Positions 1 through 12,151 of a DNA stretch of 64,000 nt are shown here, piece by piece; the stretch's first letter is position 1, and every line of letters begins with the position of its first letter. The notes under the pieces are model-generated. The model ran no database searches, was not told the origin of the DNA, and saw only the letters and a program-made list of their open reading frames with translations. Source of the DNA: Diprion similis (taxonomy: Eukaryota; Arthropoda; Insecta; Hymenoptera; Diprionidae); NCBI RefSeq assembly GCF_021155765.1, contig NC_060111.1, forward strand, positions 9,051,981-9,115,980, written 5' to 3'. The position numbers and the translations under genes are program-made.

Positions 1-3000
1 TGTATTGGCCTGAAGCGAGAACAAAGATCAAAGACTACAAACAAGTTCAAGTAGATGTAAATCAATCCTCACTTTGAAAATGAAATTTTTAAAACAACAG
101 CAGTTTTTCTCACCTTTCGACTTTCTTTTTAAATTTGTATTGAAAATTTTATATTTCTCGAAAGAACGGGACGTGAAAATTTGAGTGAAATTTAACATAA
201 CCTCTATCTCGGAAAACGATTTACTTAGAACATGCACTTTGCGTGGTTTAGAAATTTACTAGACGTTGCATTTTTAAGAAAAATTGATACTTGACAAGTG
301 ATTTAGGATTATTAGAAATTCGGTAATCAGTGATAGAGCAAAACAAACAAATATTTTGTAAACTCAAGACTTCGAGTCATTAAAAAGTTAAATTATAGTG
401 ATATTAGTTCTTAACGATTCGATATGTTAAAGAGACTAACCTCAACCTGTCGATTATCATAAGTTGGTAAATTACGATATATAATTACAGTAAATAAGCA
501 ATGAATTTCTAGAAGAATGACACATATATCTTGATCCAAACAAAGGTTACAAATTCCCAACGCGAAAAGACTTCGATTGCTGAATTTAGTACGACGGCAT
601 TAGTTCTGACTGATATTTCATACTAATTTAATGCAGAATTTTTCATCCATTTCTTCGATCAATATGCAAATAATCACCTAACCTGATTCACTTTATGAAA
701 TATTCGTCAAGAGAGGAATAATTTATAAATTACAATAACCACAAAACGAATTCTACCTGGAAGTAAAAATTGAGGTTATGTATGCTAAACGATCTACAAA
801 ACTATGCGCAACGAATATTCATTATAAAAATATCCCGTTGCCTTTGTCGAAATTTCCAAAAACTTGTACCAGCAATAAAATTTCTAATTCGATAGATGCG
901 TAATTCCACAGTACAACCCAGAACTAAATTTTTCAGCGTGAAATCCCTAGTGTCTGAAGTTAGTCATAATCAGCGTGTAAGAATAAAGAGCAGTGCGCAA
1001 AAAAAGCAGTCCGATAAAAAGTCAGATTACGCCTATCCGTAGGTTTTCTTCTATATAGACGCGAATATCGGCGATGTAAAAACAATGAAACACTACGCGA
1101 ATTTTTACGTACACACGACGGAAAATAGACAGGTGAAAGTGTCGTTCGACAACGACGACCATCGTAGCGCGTACCGAAGAGCAGCAAATGGTCGGCTGGC
1201 GGATAGACTGGAACAATGTGCAGCCATTTACCATTGCAAGGTGTAAAACCAGGGCATATAGACGAATAGCCGAAGTGACACTTGGTCCAAATATATCACT
1301 GCGATGAGATTGATTATTATTTTTATCACCTACGCTTTGACACAGGGATAGAACAAATACATTCTCACGTGATCGTTTATTGTTTTTCCTTATTATTATT
1401 TCTTTTCTCTTTTTGTGCATTCATTATATCTTCCGCACTAAGTTTTGATTTCTCACACGAGTCCGAGTATGGGAAGAGGGGGGAGGTAAGGTGAGATGAA
1501 ATTACTCAATTCCGCGAGAAAAGCAACCTTGCGAATTACTCGCAGAATACCGTATCATTCGATGCGGGTGGCGAGCTCTTTGTTGAATCTCGTTAACCAT
1601 TTTATAGGTAGAGTAAGATGAAGAAGAACTCTCAGTTCACGATTTTCACTCACTCACTCATTCACTCACACGCATCACCATTTCGATCTTCCTCTGTGTA
1701 TCGGCAGACGAAGCAGCACACGCATAAATCGTAAAAGTATGTACATACATACATACATAGGTGTGAATAATATTCGTGTGCGAGGAGGCGACGCACAGCT
1801 ATAATAAACGAAATCTCCTCACACTCGAGAATTTTTACCACGCGCCGTGTGCCGACTCCGACTGCGTCTATGCCCTGCGCGTGGAGTAATACACATTACA
1901 TTAGAGACGTATGATAATATGTAACTAGGCTGGGACTACTCGATGCTCTGTAGTGTTGCTGGCTACTAATTGGTTAATACCGATGCCTAGGTGCCGCTCC
2001 GATGATGCTGCCGCGGTTGGTAGGTATTAGTCTATAATACTCTACTCTATTTCGCTCTCGCGCACAAGTAAGGATAGATAGATATCGTCTCCGCGTGTAT
2101 GCGTGCATGCATTTCGCACAACGACGATACAGAGGACTACCGACATAACTAACTTGCACGACAGTCACGAACCACGATGTGCGACGACACAGGAACAAGA
2201 TGCTATCGTACCTGCAAGCGAACCTGCCGAAATTTATACATACGGGGGTGAATGGCATTAGATAGATGCAACCAACAACTCTGCAAAGATACGAAGCATG
2301 TAGTCAGTCAGTCAGTCGGACGGACGGATGGACGAACGAACGAACGAACGAACGAACGAACGGCCGGACGGACGAGCCGACGGACAGACAGACAGACAGA
2401 CGGACGGACGGACGGTCGAGAGACGGGCAGGACAAACAGGAGGAAGGAGATAGAAAAGGACGGTGAGAAGAGCGAGAGAATCTTTCGATGCAAATACATG
2501 TATATATACACACGTATCCATGCGAAAGAGAATCAGCCACTCGAGATGCGGATAAAAATAAGAAATAAAAATAAAAATAAAAAATTGAAAAAGAATTAGA
2601 ACAGAGGACAGCGTAGTCGGCTACAGGCATGCACGGTACACGCGTACACGCACGCACGCACACACGCAGGTATATTCGTGCGTACTACGTGAACACAACG
2701 ATGCGGGTTCACGAGACGACGACGTAGGATGTCGGTAGAGAAGTTGGAGAGAAAATATGGAATAAATTTTAGTCGAGGATCTCGAAGATAAGAGGTTAAA
2801 AAATAATAATATAATTATAAAAAAATTTAGATAAACTACCACTTGCAGCAATGCCGCGCACATACTCCACTGACGTCTAGCCTGCTTTAAAGCACATATC
2901 CCGAGTTATATAACTTCGCAACACAAATCCGTTCGTATTTCGGCGATAAAAACGCGCTGGCTCGAACGATCGCACTTCTCGTCGTCTCTTGACGGTATTA

Positions 3001-3205
3001 AACGGTTCGGTACGCGGCGAGATGGTTTCGCTTTGTACCGAAGTTCATTGAAACCTTGGCTCTCCCTGTCTTTCGCTCTCGCGGAGTGGCAGACTGGCAC
3101 ACTGGTGGCACTAGAGAGGGCAACCCCTCGCACATATTAGACGTAGGATGAAATCTGCGTTTAGATTCTAAACACTAATATATCGAGGACCCGGAGTGGA
3201 TTTAC
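1..3205. other. Gene-poor left edge, CpG-richer from about 950
   Basis: No exon could be supported here. Base composition changes from AT-rich (1-950) to CpG-richer (about 960-3150), as expected near an insect promoter or 5' UTR rather than in deep intergenic DNA. Short microsatellites are present: TCAC repeats near 1650-1675, TACA repeats near 1738-1760, CACG/CACA repeats near 2645-2670 and a larger tetranucleotide block at 2305-2425. An open frame of 132 codons on the minus strand (1022-1420) has no recognisable domain and may be chance. Confidence 0.5.
2305..2425. repeat. Tetranucleotide microsatellite (GTCA, GAAC, GGAC, GACA units)
   Basis: A compound simple repeat made of successive 4-bp blocks: GTCA near 2305-2318, GGAC near 2319-2332, GAAC at about 2333-2361, then GGAC and GACA mixed to 2425. 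The long Arg/Thr/Asp-rich and Ser/Val/Arg-rich frames on both strands here are translations of this repeat and should not be called as genes. Confidence 0.85.
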
Positions 3206-3406
3206 CTCTGAAACGCTATCCTCCTCGCTCTCCGACGAGTCTGTCATAAAGCGGGGCTGTAATTCTGAGAACGTCTCGGTCTCCGACTTCGTAGGGCTGG
3301 AGTTCGAAGACTGGGGAGTCGACGTTTTTCCTATGTCGTGATGAACGACGTTCGCTTTTTCGAGTTTCTGGCTATCCGAAGTTGTTCCTTGTCCTACATT
3401 CTGCAT
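3206..3406 (-). CDS. Candidate first coding exon, Ser/Glu-rich N-terminus, partial gene
   Basis: Minus-strand exon of exactly 67 codons from an ATG at 3406 to a consensus donor (CAGAG|GTAAAT; GT at 3204-3205), phase 0. The peptide is hydrophilic, rich in Ser, Thr and Glu, with an SP-type site (SSPTK) and a casein-kinase-like acidic cluster ending SSESEEDSVSE; there is no signal peptide or membrane segment. The CpG-rich stretch to the right (3500-4100) fits its promoter, and a possible non-coding first exon ends at 3586 with donor GCG|GTGAGT. The gene would continue leftwards; no second exon was recognised in 1-3200, so it may lie outside the window. Family not recognised. Composition, splice site and context support coding, but there is no homology support. 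Confidence 0.45.
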
Positions 3407-4494
3407 TTTTACCTTCCCGATAAATCATATGACACCAATCTACCGTTCTCGTTACGCGAAACACACATAGAACACTGATTTTTGATAATATTTCTATCGC
3501 AATCGCCGTCATTCACGTAAGCTAATACCCGCCATGTCTACTATGGCGAGTCCCGACTCCCGGATGCCTCGGCCGAAAAACTCACCGCAGTCGCTATCTG
3601 TTGGCGCGTAACTTCAACTATCGTTTCTTGACTTACTGTACATACATACATGTATGTGCAAATCCATATTCCCGCAAGCCCGTCGTCGGCAACAGTCGTC
3701 TGTCTGCGTACATAGTTTCGCTAGTCTAAATACTCGTTATTACACGTGATAATGATAATACCGTACTCCGTTCGATACGTTCTATTATCTACGTGCGTAC
3801 GAAACCCTCTGAATCCAGCAGAAGCTCCGCGTAACGAATCAGGCTTATTAGTTGTACTTGACGTTTCTTCTCTTTAATTTTGTCTTTTCTTTTGTTTTTT
3901 GTTTCATCCCCCATCAACTTTCCGCTACTTTCTAGAACATTACTAGAAACAAAATCGAATCTCTGCCTAACAGTTCAACCTTATTCTACGCCTTTGAGCT
4001 GCGAAAGTTCCTAATCCCGGTTTTTGGTTCGCACAATTTCACGCACGTGGTTCCGTACTCCGCGTTTCCATGTGCGCGCACGCCGCTAGACGTGTACGTA
4101 TGTATGCCATGTAGCCTAGAATTTTCAGCAGTCAATTCCCGGGAATCGTGATATTTTTTAACGCTGTAAAATTAACAAATCATACCTTTTAGCCTGTGTT
4201 CTATTTATACACAATACGCAAAGCACCTCGCATGCCAATATGATTACTCGTGTGAAGCATGGCCACCTATCTTCCTCCATTTTACAGCAGGCACGAATAC
4301 ATTGTTGAGCTTCTTCGCAAAAAAAACATGTGGAAATTGCATTTGAAATTGCTCCAGCTTATTATCGTTAAGGGGGGATAAAAAAAATTGCTAGACATTT
4401 TACTTTGTTACGCAACGGAAAATAAATACTCCAAGTGAGATTGGGAAGTAGGACAAATTTAAGGAAACAGATATTCAACTCTGTATCAAACCAT
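3407..4494. promoter_or_regulatory. CpG-richer intergenic/promoter-like stretch
   Basis: Lies between the candidate minus-strand first exon and the 3' end of the PheRS beta gene. On the minus strand, 3586 upwards reads as a possible non-coding exon ending in GCG|GTGAGT, and the adjacent ACATGGCGGG resembles an ATGGCGG-type initiator element. On the plus strand a 25-codon ATG frame at 3532-3609 is present but has no other support. The rest (about 3850-4490) shows nothing recognisable. Confidence 0.3.
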
Positions 4495-4500
4495 TTTATT
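4495..4500 (-). terminator. Polyadenylation signal of the PheRS beta gene
   Basis: AATAAA on the minus strand, 18 nt past the TAA stop codon (4519-4521). The very short spacing implies a compact 3' UTR. Confidence 0.7.
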
Positions 4501-4518
4501 CAACGATCAGTGCGACGG

Positions 4519-7500
4519 TTACAAAATAGGTTCGATGTTAATCTCTATCGCCGAACAAGGCAGGCTGAGATCAAAATTTGAAATTACTGTCGGATGAATC
4601 ACCCCCATCTTACCTAGCACCTCGCCGAAAACCACGATTTCCGCACAGCGTTGTGGAAAATAAGTTGGATCTGGAGAAAAATTTTGTACCAATGAAAATA
4701 TGTTGAATTGCATTTCGTAGGCGTTAACATTGCAAGTTTTTTTTTTTTCAGCATTCCCAAATTTTCTCTTCGACGAACTACATGTATCGGATTATCATAC
4801 CCCTATTCTAAGCAAAACTTGAAATAAATAAATAAAAAAAAAAAAAAAAAGCTCACCGTCGGCAGCACGCAGGTAGTAACCATTTGAATCTTTAGCCGTA
4901 CTCCATGGAACTTCAAGTAACTGCATAATTCTGTCTAAAAGACCATGAATTATTTCGAAGCCTGCAAACTTATTACAATTTATTGCACAAATTCGTCTTT
5001 CATTACGGGCTCCAACTTCCGCTGTACAATCACGCAGTACCACATCGGATATTTCAAATAACTTTTGGGGCAACGGCATCTTTTTGTTGGCAGCCAAAGT
5101 CTTCAGAAGTCCCGGTAGTAATGTGGTCCTAGCAACCTAAACGCAGTAATTTGAATATTTTTTTTCGCTCGATATACTTAATATTTGTGAAGCAAACACA
5201 ATGTATACAGCAAACATTACAAAACTAATCATATTATGAATTTAATCGGATCGCGGTCACATATTTCTTGAAATTGTGTTAAATTATGAAAAGGATGGGT
5301 TTATAGTTTTGAATGATACTTACTTGAAATTCTAGTGTCTTTGGATTAGAAATGTGGACTGCTGGTACATCCTGGATACCAAGTCTCAATTTCTCAGATA
5401 TATCCTCCCGAGAACACTTTAGATGGAGTACATAATTAAGAAACAATAATGAAGAAAGAGGTTTTGGATCATGATAGAGGCAAAGTGAAAATTTTTTAAA
5501 AAGAGTGACAATACGTACCAAAGAAAATGTCAATGCTTCGGTAAATCCAGCATGAGCAACTTCTTCTCTCAGTTGATCGGATAATTTGTTTAGTGGAAAC
5601 TAAAATAACAGCGTAATTAGTTCCCCGAATGAAAGATATTATTAGATTTTTTTTTGTACGAATAACGTAACACTTGCTTTACCTGTTCTGCGATCGTCAA
5701 CCCTTTGGGCAATGTTTTTACTATGTTGTTATAGCCGTAGGCAATAGCTATATCCTCGTAGATATCACAAGCATGTATGACATCGTGCCTTGTGGGAGGT
5801 ATTTCAACTATCAACTTGTCGTCTGCAACTTTGGTTTTCAAACACATTTTAGAAAGAAGCTGGGCAACGTTGTTTGGCGTTTCTCTGAAAGTACAATATT
5901 TATTAACAATATTTAGAAGAATATTTATCAATAATATTTAAGTGTGAAAAGACTGGAAAAGATTATAAAATCTATTTCCCTGAAATCGTATGATAAATCT
6001 CATCGACGGCACAATACTTTCAATGCTTTTTGCATATGAATAAGAATAATATCTGTGATTTTTATCATCAATCATCTTCAGTAAAATGTACGTCTCTCGT
6101 AAAGTGCGATGTGAATTTTGTCAAGGAGGTATTTATATAATTTTGGAGTTAATATTTAAAATAATTTTTTTACTTCTTTATAACTGTTTACTTGTACACG
6201 AGTACAAAGGAAATGCAAGAGAAATTTAGTTAATCATGCGAATAAATTGATGTATTTTGTAAAAATAATCATTTTTTTTTTCAATATCCCTCGTTTCAAT
6301 TCGCAGAATGAATGAAATACTTTTTACAGAAAGCGCACTGTAACATTAATTCATTTCTCAAAGTGACATATCTCGAGAGTATTAGGTCGAGTTTGTAGCT
6401 CAAAATATCAAAATCTTCTACGAGTTACGATTTTTTGAGTAAAGAATCGGCACCGTCTCCGTCAGACTGTATTGAGTTGAAAAGACAATGACGATTGCAT
6501 ACGTCATGATCATCAATGATCATATGGATGAGAGATCCGTTTCTCGATCTTTATAAGTAGAAAAAAAAAATTACTGTAGTCATTCTGTTTAATTTTGTTA
6601 ACTTACTTAATGCCGATATAGCCAGTAGCTTTTTCTGAATTGATTTCTTCATTTCGATAACCGAGACTCGGGTATTGGAATCTTGTCTTATTGGGATATA
6701 CCACCTCTACCTTTTCAGCTGTATATTTTTCTTTGCAATACTGACTGAACATACATATCAGTGTATCCAGGACTATATTTGCCTAAATGAAAATAAAAGT
6801 ACGAAAACTGAAATGTTGGTGAAAAGTTTACTTTTAGTTCATTTTTAAAATAAATCTGTAATACAGCGCTGAATGTTAGTCTTACCTTAGTAAGATCCGT
6901 AGCTGTGCATTCAATGAGAATATTTTTAGTGTTTAAAGTAATTTTAGAATGATCTCCATTGATGATCGGAGGCAATGATAATACCACACCGTTGCTATCG
7001 TAAATAATTGGATACACAGGACTGTCCTTTATGATTGGTAAATATTGCTTGAGCTGTGGGTGGTTCTGCAAATAACAATGTGGGGTTTGACGGAGAGAAT
7101 TGAAAAAAATTAACATGCTAACTTGGGGAGGTCGGAAAAAGAACCGAAGAATGCGGCAAGAAGCTATTCGAGCAAACAAAATTTGTGACCGTACAAGCAC
7201 TATCAAAAATATTACATTTACGTACAGCATACAAATCCATGATCTGCTCTCCTGTGTATACTTTTTGTTGATTTAGCGGTTTGAAAGAAATATCCTTCGG
7301 AGGTTTAGCATCGTAAGTGAAAGGACCCTGGATTGTGTCCAAGTCGTGAGTTCCTATTGCCACAAGGCTGCGTTTGCGACAGATGTTTTGATGGAGCTTA
7401 TCTTGTAAATCGATAAGGCTTTTGTAGGTATCTTCGTTTATTGTTATATCTCTTAGTATGGCTCCTACAACGTAACGTCGTATGCTTAGAGTCTGTACGA

Positions 7501-9933
7501 ACAGAAAGGCCAATAGATAACAACATTTCCAATGTGAAAAAGTTCAAATAAGAAGTACGATGATAAGTTGGTACGCTATTTTTTCAGTAGTAAATATTAG
7601 ATAGAACTCACACTTTCAGTAACGATGATTTGATGTAAATTGCTCTTAGGTACAATTGCTCTATATCGAGGTGGTGGATTTCTGAAATAACAATTAACAT
7701 TGAATTAAGGATATTCAACGATATCATGCATTAATTAAGCCGAATAAAAAGCATCTGTACCTCGCCTGAAACTTTTTTTTTTAATTTTTATATTGTGTAT
7801 TGGTTGTTTCAGCTGCAACTTTTGTAATCGTTTTAACATGCTAAGTGATAAAAATCCAGATGTATACAGTATTTGAAGTTTTCGGTTTCATGAGACAAAA
7901 CTGATCTTTCCACAACTACTATATTTTACTGATATGGACAAACACTTGCAATTTTAAAACCCACATACTTTAAGAGGCTGAAGTTAGTAACGTTAACGTA
8001 TCGAAATGTTGCAACAAAAATTATTATTTCGCACCTTGAGAATACCTGAAGATGAATTTACATAATCTGAGTTTGTTGATGCTGTATTAATAGTTTATTA
8101 AATTTCCCCATGCCAGAAATGTATTACATAGAACCTTAAATTTTCCAAAACTTACTTGAAGTTGGACCTTAATCTAGACTTTAATTTATACAGACTTCAA
8201 AGTTTTTAAGGAAATTAGTCATCTTTTCGAGTATTTCCCTTAGAAGCTAATTTCAAAAATACTTTTCTCCATACACCACACGTTTTTTTTTTCAACTGCT
8301 TCTAATAATAATAATTATCATTATTGTAACAAATCGTGTTTAATAAATTCCAGATCTTAAAATGTAACCAGTAATTTACATACCTCAGAATGAAAGTACT
8401 TTGTAAAATGCTACTACGATTGAAATTATATAATGAATTTAATTTAAGAATAATTTAAGATGAATTATTCGCTACCACCCAAAAATAATATGTATACTAC
8501 GAACTGTATATTCTGCTAGTAAAGATTAATGAGGCTGAAGATAGAAACGTTGACGTAATAAAACATTCCGGGAAAAGTTAGCTACTTAGAAATTAAATAG
8601 TGACTTTCAAAATACAAATGTGTTTTGCTTTATTATAGTTTTTCATTTCAGATATACCTAAAAGTGCGTAATAATGATTTTTAGGAAACATGAATCATTG
8701 GAATGACGTTATTGGCTTCAGCCTAATAAAGGTTAAACAAAAATTATATAAAATGTGACGAATACTTCTCTAAAAATACGAGAATTCCACTGACTAGACC
8801 CTCGAGGCATAGGAGGTCATAACGGTTTGCTGGAATATCAATCCTGTAGATGATTTCATCCGAAGCATCTACAACGTGATCGGAGCCTTGTTCTTTCGCA
8901 ATCATTTGCTTCTCCGTAGTCTAGATGTGTAGAAAAACATTTTTTGCATATATATAATCCCACATCTATGAGGGTTTCTAAGAAATACTTAAGTAAGTCA
9001 AGACACTAATATGCAACTAATGTGATCCAGATGATAATAATCGTATCTCACAGAAAATAACGATTTCCGATATCATATAAAACATGTGCATATATTACAT
9101 CATACATGTTTTTCTTTTAAAATACACAAAATATAGTCAAAAATTACGATTCACTGTTGGTATCTAGAATTTGTTTCTAAACCAAAATTCGAATCCTCTT
9201 TGTATATACTCTACAGAGTGCTTACGTGTTGACTTTTTGAATACGTGTTCGTTCAAATCAGAACGGCCAATGTATTCCGACATGATAATTTTATAAATTT
9301 CAAACATTTTGACAAAATTATATAAAATAGTTTTTGTGGTCATTAAAAAAGATCTTACCACTTCATCCAGTTCAAGACCAAATTTGAAACATAATGATTG
9401 AAATTCATCGTCAGCTGAAAGTATAAAAAGTTACAATTTATAGCTATCGAAGTGATAAAATGAAAATTAGCACAAATTAGTTACAAGGTGAAATATTGTA
9501 ATGAAATTTTGATTGCTTACTAGATTTCAGTGATTTCATAAAGAAGGAGCAAAAAAGTATAATGATTAAAGCATTGTTTTTTATTTGTTGGAAACTAAAC
9601 GACTTGCAATAGAATGGAATAAGTGAATCGATGGTGAAGACTACAACAAATAGACTAAGTGGATAAATACGAATAACATGTAAAATTGTCATTCATACAT
9701 AGTAATATCATACAAAAAGATAAAAGTATGTGAATAAAACGTGAAAAATATAGTTCAATTTTCAATTCATCTTTGTCTCCGGCAGTGTAACCGAACAATT
9801 TTGAAAATACTGGTTTAATGATCAGTATTTAAATACTAAAAGAACGAGGTGCACCCCTTTCGTGTAAAAACTTACTGTAGGTATTTCCTAATGCTTTGAA
9901 AAGCAAGTCCCGTTTCACACCGATAGTAGGCAT
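4519..9933 (-). CDS. FARSB: Phenylalanine-tRNA ligase beta subunit, cytosolic (12 exons)
   Basis: Beta subunit of the cytosolic alpha2-beta2 enzyme that charges tRNA-Phe with phenylalanine using ATP. Coding exons on the minus strand: 9933-9876, 9414-9359, 8920-8766, 7681-7612, 7492-7226, 7065-6886, 6782-6607, 5884-5683, 5599-5519, 5416-5324, 5136-4857, 4670-4519. All junctions are GT-AG, phases join, and they sum to 1770 nt (589 codons plus stop), which matches the human protein length as I remember it. The N-terminus [16 protein letters not shown] is typical. Family landmarks: QNICRKR and GTHDLD-x4-GPFTY (about 148-173), the B5-type [16 protein letters not shown] segment (about 350-364), HISNPKT followed by [17 protein letters not shown], and the C-terminal CAEI...PCSAIEIN tail. 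No frameshift or missing exon was seen. Intron 3 (7682-8765) carries two miniature-element insertions. Very secure. Confidence 0.97.
7974..8165 (+). mobile_element. Miniature element, GGCTGAAGTTAGTAACG family (intronic copy)
   Basis: Begins GAGGCTGAAGTTAGTAACG and lies in intron 3 of the PheRS beta gene. Over about 180 bp it matches the reverse complement of 34019-34227 (shared: AATACCTGAAGA, TGATGCTGTAT, GTTTA-TAAATTTC). The far end is degraded, so the right boundary is approximate. No coding capacity. Confidence 0.6.
8531..8725. mobile_element. Miniature inverted-repeat element, GGCTGAAG family (intronic)
   Basis: Starts GAGGCTGAAGATAGAAACGTTGAC and ends TGGCTTCAGCCT, so the ends are inverted copies. 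About 195 bp, no open frame. Second family member in the same PheRS beta intron. Target-site duplication not resolved. Confidence 0.6.
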
Positions 9934-10131
9934 ATTTGTGGGAAGAGTAAAATCTAAACAACAATATCGTCCAACATAAGAGTAATATTCGGTAGCGAAT
10001 ATTCAAATAAATATTGTAGGTTCTTTTTCCTTCTGGATATATCCCATTAAGGTAAGTGTCAATATAGTGCCAATCTAAGTGAGGTTACGTGGAACCACGG
10101 TGTAAGCTATACCTATATGAAGATGATTAAG

Positions 10132-11310
10132 GATATAGGCTGCGTTCCGATATTAGCTTCCAGTGCTGTCAATAACCTTTTATCTCTTTTACATATGAAG
10201 ATGTAAGAAGGGATGCGTTCCGAAATAAGCTGGCAGCGCTTAAAACTCCCTAGGACAGAGACAGGGCTAGTTATAAACTTCGCAGCGCAAAAGAGATAAG
10301 AGATTTCTGATAGCACTAGGAGCTAATTTTGGAACGCATTCAAGATATAGGGTGCGTTTCGATATTAGCTTCCAGTGCTGTCAACAATCTTTTATCTCTA
10401 TTGCACTGCCGAATTTGTGGGTAGCTCTGCCACCATCCTAGGGAGTTTTTAGCACTGTCGACTAATTTCGGAACGCACTCACACACGAATGGATATAAAT
10501 CACTGATTTGTATTCAACTGGTTACTGGATAGTTGATGGTACTTCGTAGGCTCGAACAAGCTCGAACACTGCTGAAACCATGGTGTAAAGAAATAGGATG
10601 TGCTCTAAACGGAGATCGCAGTAGCAAAGTCACGTGATGACCCGCACTTGACGTCATGACAATTACACTTGAATATAATATGACGTCAATTGCGGGCACA
10701 TTCTCAATGGCCGAAGCGGCAGTGGAAGCGCAAGAACACATGTTGTTTCCTTTCACCATGGCTAGAACGTGTTCCTGTGGTTGGATTTTCATGGGCAACA
10801 AAATACGGCAACAGTATTTTGAATAACAAGAATGCCAAGAAAGTAGGTAATTCGCATTTAGCGCGCACCAGCTAATGCTAGAGTCCAGTTTGTTGGGACT
10901 CTAGAGGTGCGTTCCAAAATTAACTGGTAGCTTATAATTCCCTAGGACAGAGGCAGAGCTACTTACAAACTCGGGAGCGCGAAGGGAGATAAAGGGAGCT
11001 TACTTGCTGGAAAGTTCTCAAAGAATTGTCTAATGTATGTATGAGTATGTAGTAGTACGTCGGCTGCATCGCATTGTCACATAATTCGTACAGAATCGAA
11101 CTCGCATTTTATTTGGGATTGAAAAGAAGTTAGCCAGAAACCCAAGGCAATAATAACTTTAATCCATAGCTGATAGCAAATTCCGAGATGCTCGCACTAC
11201 AAAAAAATTAAAATATTATTCTCTTAGTACTATTGTCTAGCATTCATTATACCCGAATATATGTATAGGGTGCATTACGAATTCATGCAACGTGGAACGC
11301 ACCCATAATA
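10132..11310. mobile_element. Cluster of miniature elements with TGCGTTCC ends (hAT-like?)
   Basis: Several short inverted-repeat units packed in 1.2 kb. Unit 1, about 10140-10343, has ends TGCGTTCCGATATTAGCT and AGCTAATTTTGGAACGCA and is bracketed by the direct repeat GATATAGG (10132-10139 and 10344-10351), an 8-bp duplication as hAT elements make. Unit 2, about 10352-10478, repeats the same left end and closes with CTAATTTCGGAACGCAC. Further ends occur near 10212 (inside unit 1), 10911 and 11295. CCTAGGACAGAG-type internal sequence recurs near 10250 and 10940. No transposase frame is present, so these are non-autonomous. Superfamily assignment rests only on the 8-bp repeat of one unit. Confidence 0.6.
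10479..10905. other. Gap inside the element cluster with CRE and E-box sites
   Basis: Holds several CRE-like TGACGTCA sites near 10650-10690 and a CACGTG E-box near 10632. On the plus strand an ATG at 10707 opens a 40-codon frame (MAEAAVEAQEHMLFPF...), and overlapping longer frames exist on both strands, but no splice or domain evidence favours any of them. It may be distal promoter sequence. Confidence 0.25.
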
Positions 11311-12014
11311 CCTAATAATATCAGTTGCGAAATACAAAGCTTAGAACGTATTCATGGCAATATGAAGCATATATACAAACGCTAGAACATATATATGCAT
11401 GTTGTCCCTAGAACTCCTACGACACGCCCCTTTCTTCGAGGTCAAAGCCTTTAGGTGAGATATATACCAACTGTCTAAAGAAATCCCTATATTGTTAGGG
11501 AATTTTTTTTTTATATTGTGGTGTGGGTTATTAAAGCCTCGCTCATTTTTCCCCACGCAGATTCAACGTCACAACAATTAATCACCACTGATCTAGGGTA
11601 TTTTAGCGCTGTTGGTACACATCTTACTTAAGTCCAATCCACCGCGAGAGAGAAACTTTTTTGGAGAAAGAAGCTGCACTCCTAGGCACAACATGTATCT
11701 TCGTGATACTTACACTTACATCACGATCAGATGTGCGGTTGAACACGTTACGGTAAACCGCATGTCGTGAGAAACTTATCGCGTATGAGCTTGTACTATC
11801 TTAATCTAATCGAATTATGACCTGACAACATCGCTTATCCGTGTTGAGGATTACAACACGACCATGATCAGAAGGAGCAGGTGAATATATTTTGTCGCAT
11901 AATTAATCGTTATTGCAAACATGTTTACGTTTCACTTGCTACAAGTGCTCACTTCTACACTTGGCATTATACTTTGTAAAATCAAGATCATGATTTCTGC
12001 GTTAACCGACTTAC
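11311..12014. other. Intergenic, nothing recognised
   Basis: No exon, repeat unit or RNA gene could be supported. Continuation exons of the minus-strand candidate at 12015-12151 would be expected here or further left, but none was identified. Confidence 0.4.
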
Positions 12015-12151
12015 TTTTGCCTTACAATCATCAATCTTTCAATAGATACGTTTAAATCATAGACCAATTCATATTTTCCTTCGACTGTTACATTAGCTAG
12101 GATTTCTGGGCTAGCGTTTTGTTCGAAAAACAGTTTTTCTGGTAGGGACAT
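12015..12151 (-). CDS. Candidate first coding exon, unrecognised protein
   Basis: Minus-strand exon from ATG (12151-12149) to a perfect donor (CAAAA|GTAAGT; GT at 12013-12014): 45 codons plus 2 nt, phase 2. The peptide begins MSLPEKLFFEQNASPEIL and continues with KYELVYDLN and IERLMIV; it looks like ordinary soluble protein, with no signal peptide and two NxS/T sites. The ATG is about 580 bp from the divergent MPPE1 ATG at 12734, which would fit a shared bidirectional promoter. I could not find the next exon, and the family is not recognised. Composition and the donor are the only evidence, so it could be a chance open frame. Confidence 0.35.

Noticed and set aside
2252..2663. Overlapping Arg/Thr/Asp-rich and Ser/Val/Arg-rich frames on both strands
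   Set aside because: Translation of the tetranucleotide microsatellite; every frame stays open because the repeat lacks stop codons.
10514..10801. 95-codon minus-strand frame
   Set aside because: Competing frames on both strands in a CRE/E-box-rich patch, no splice signals, no family resemblance.
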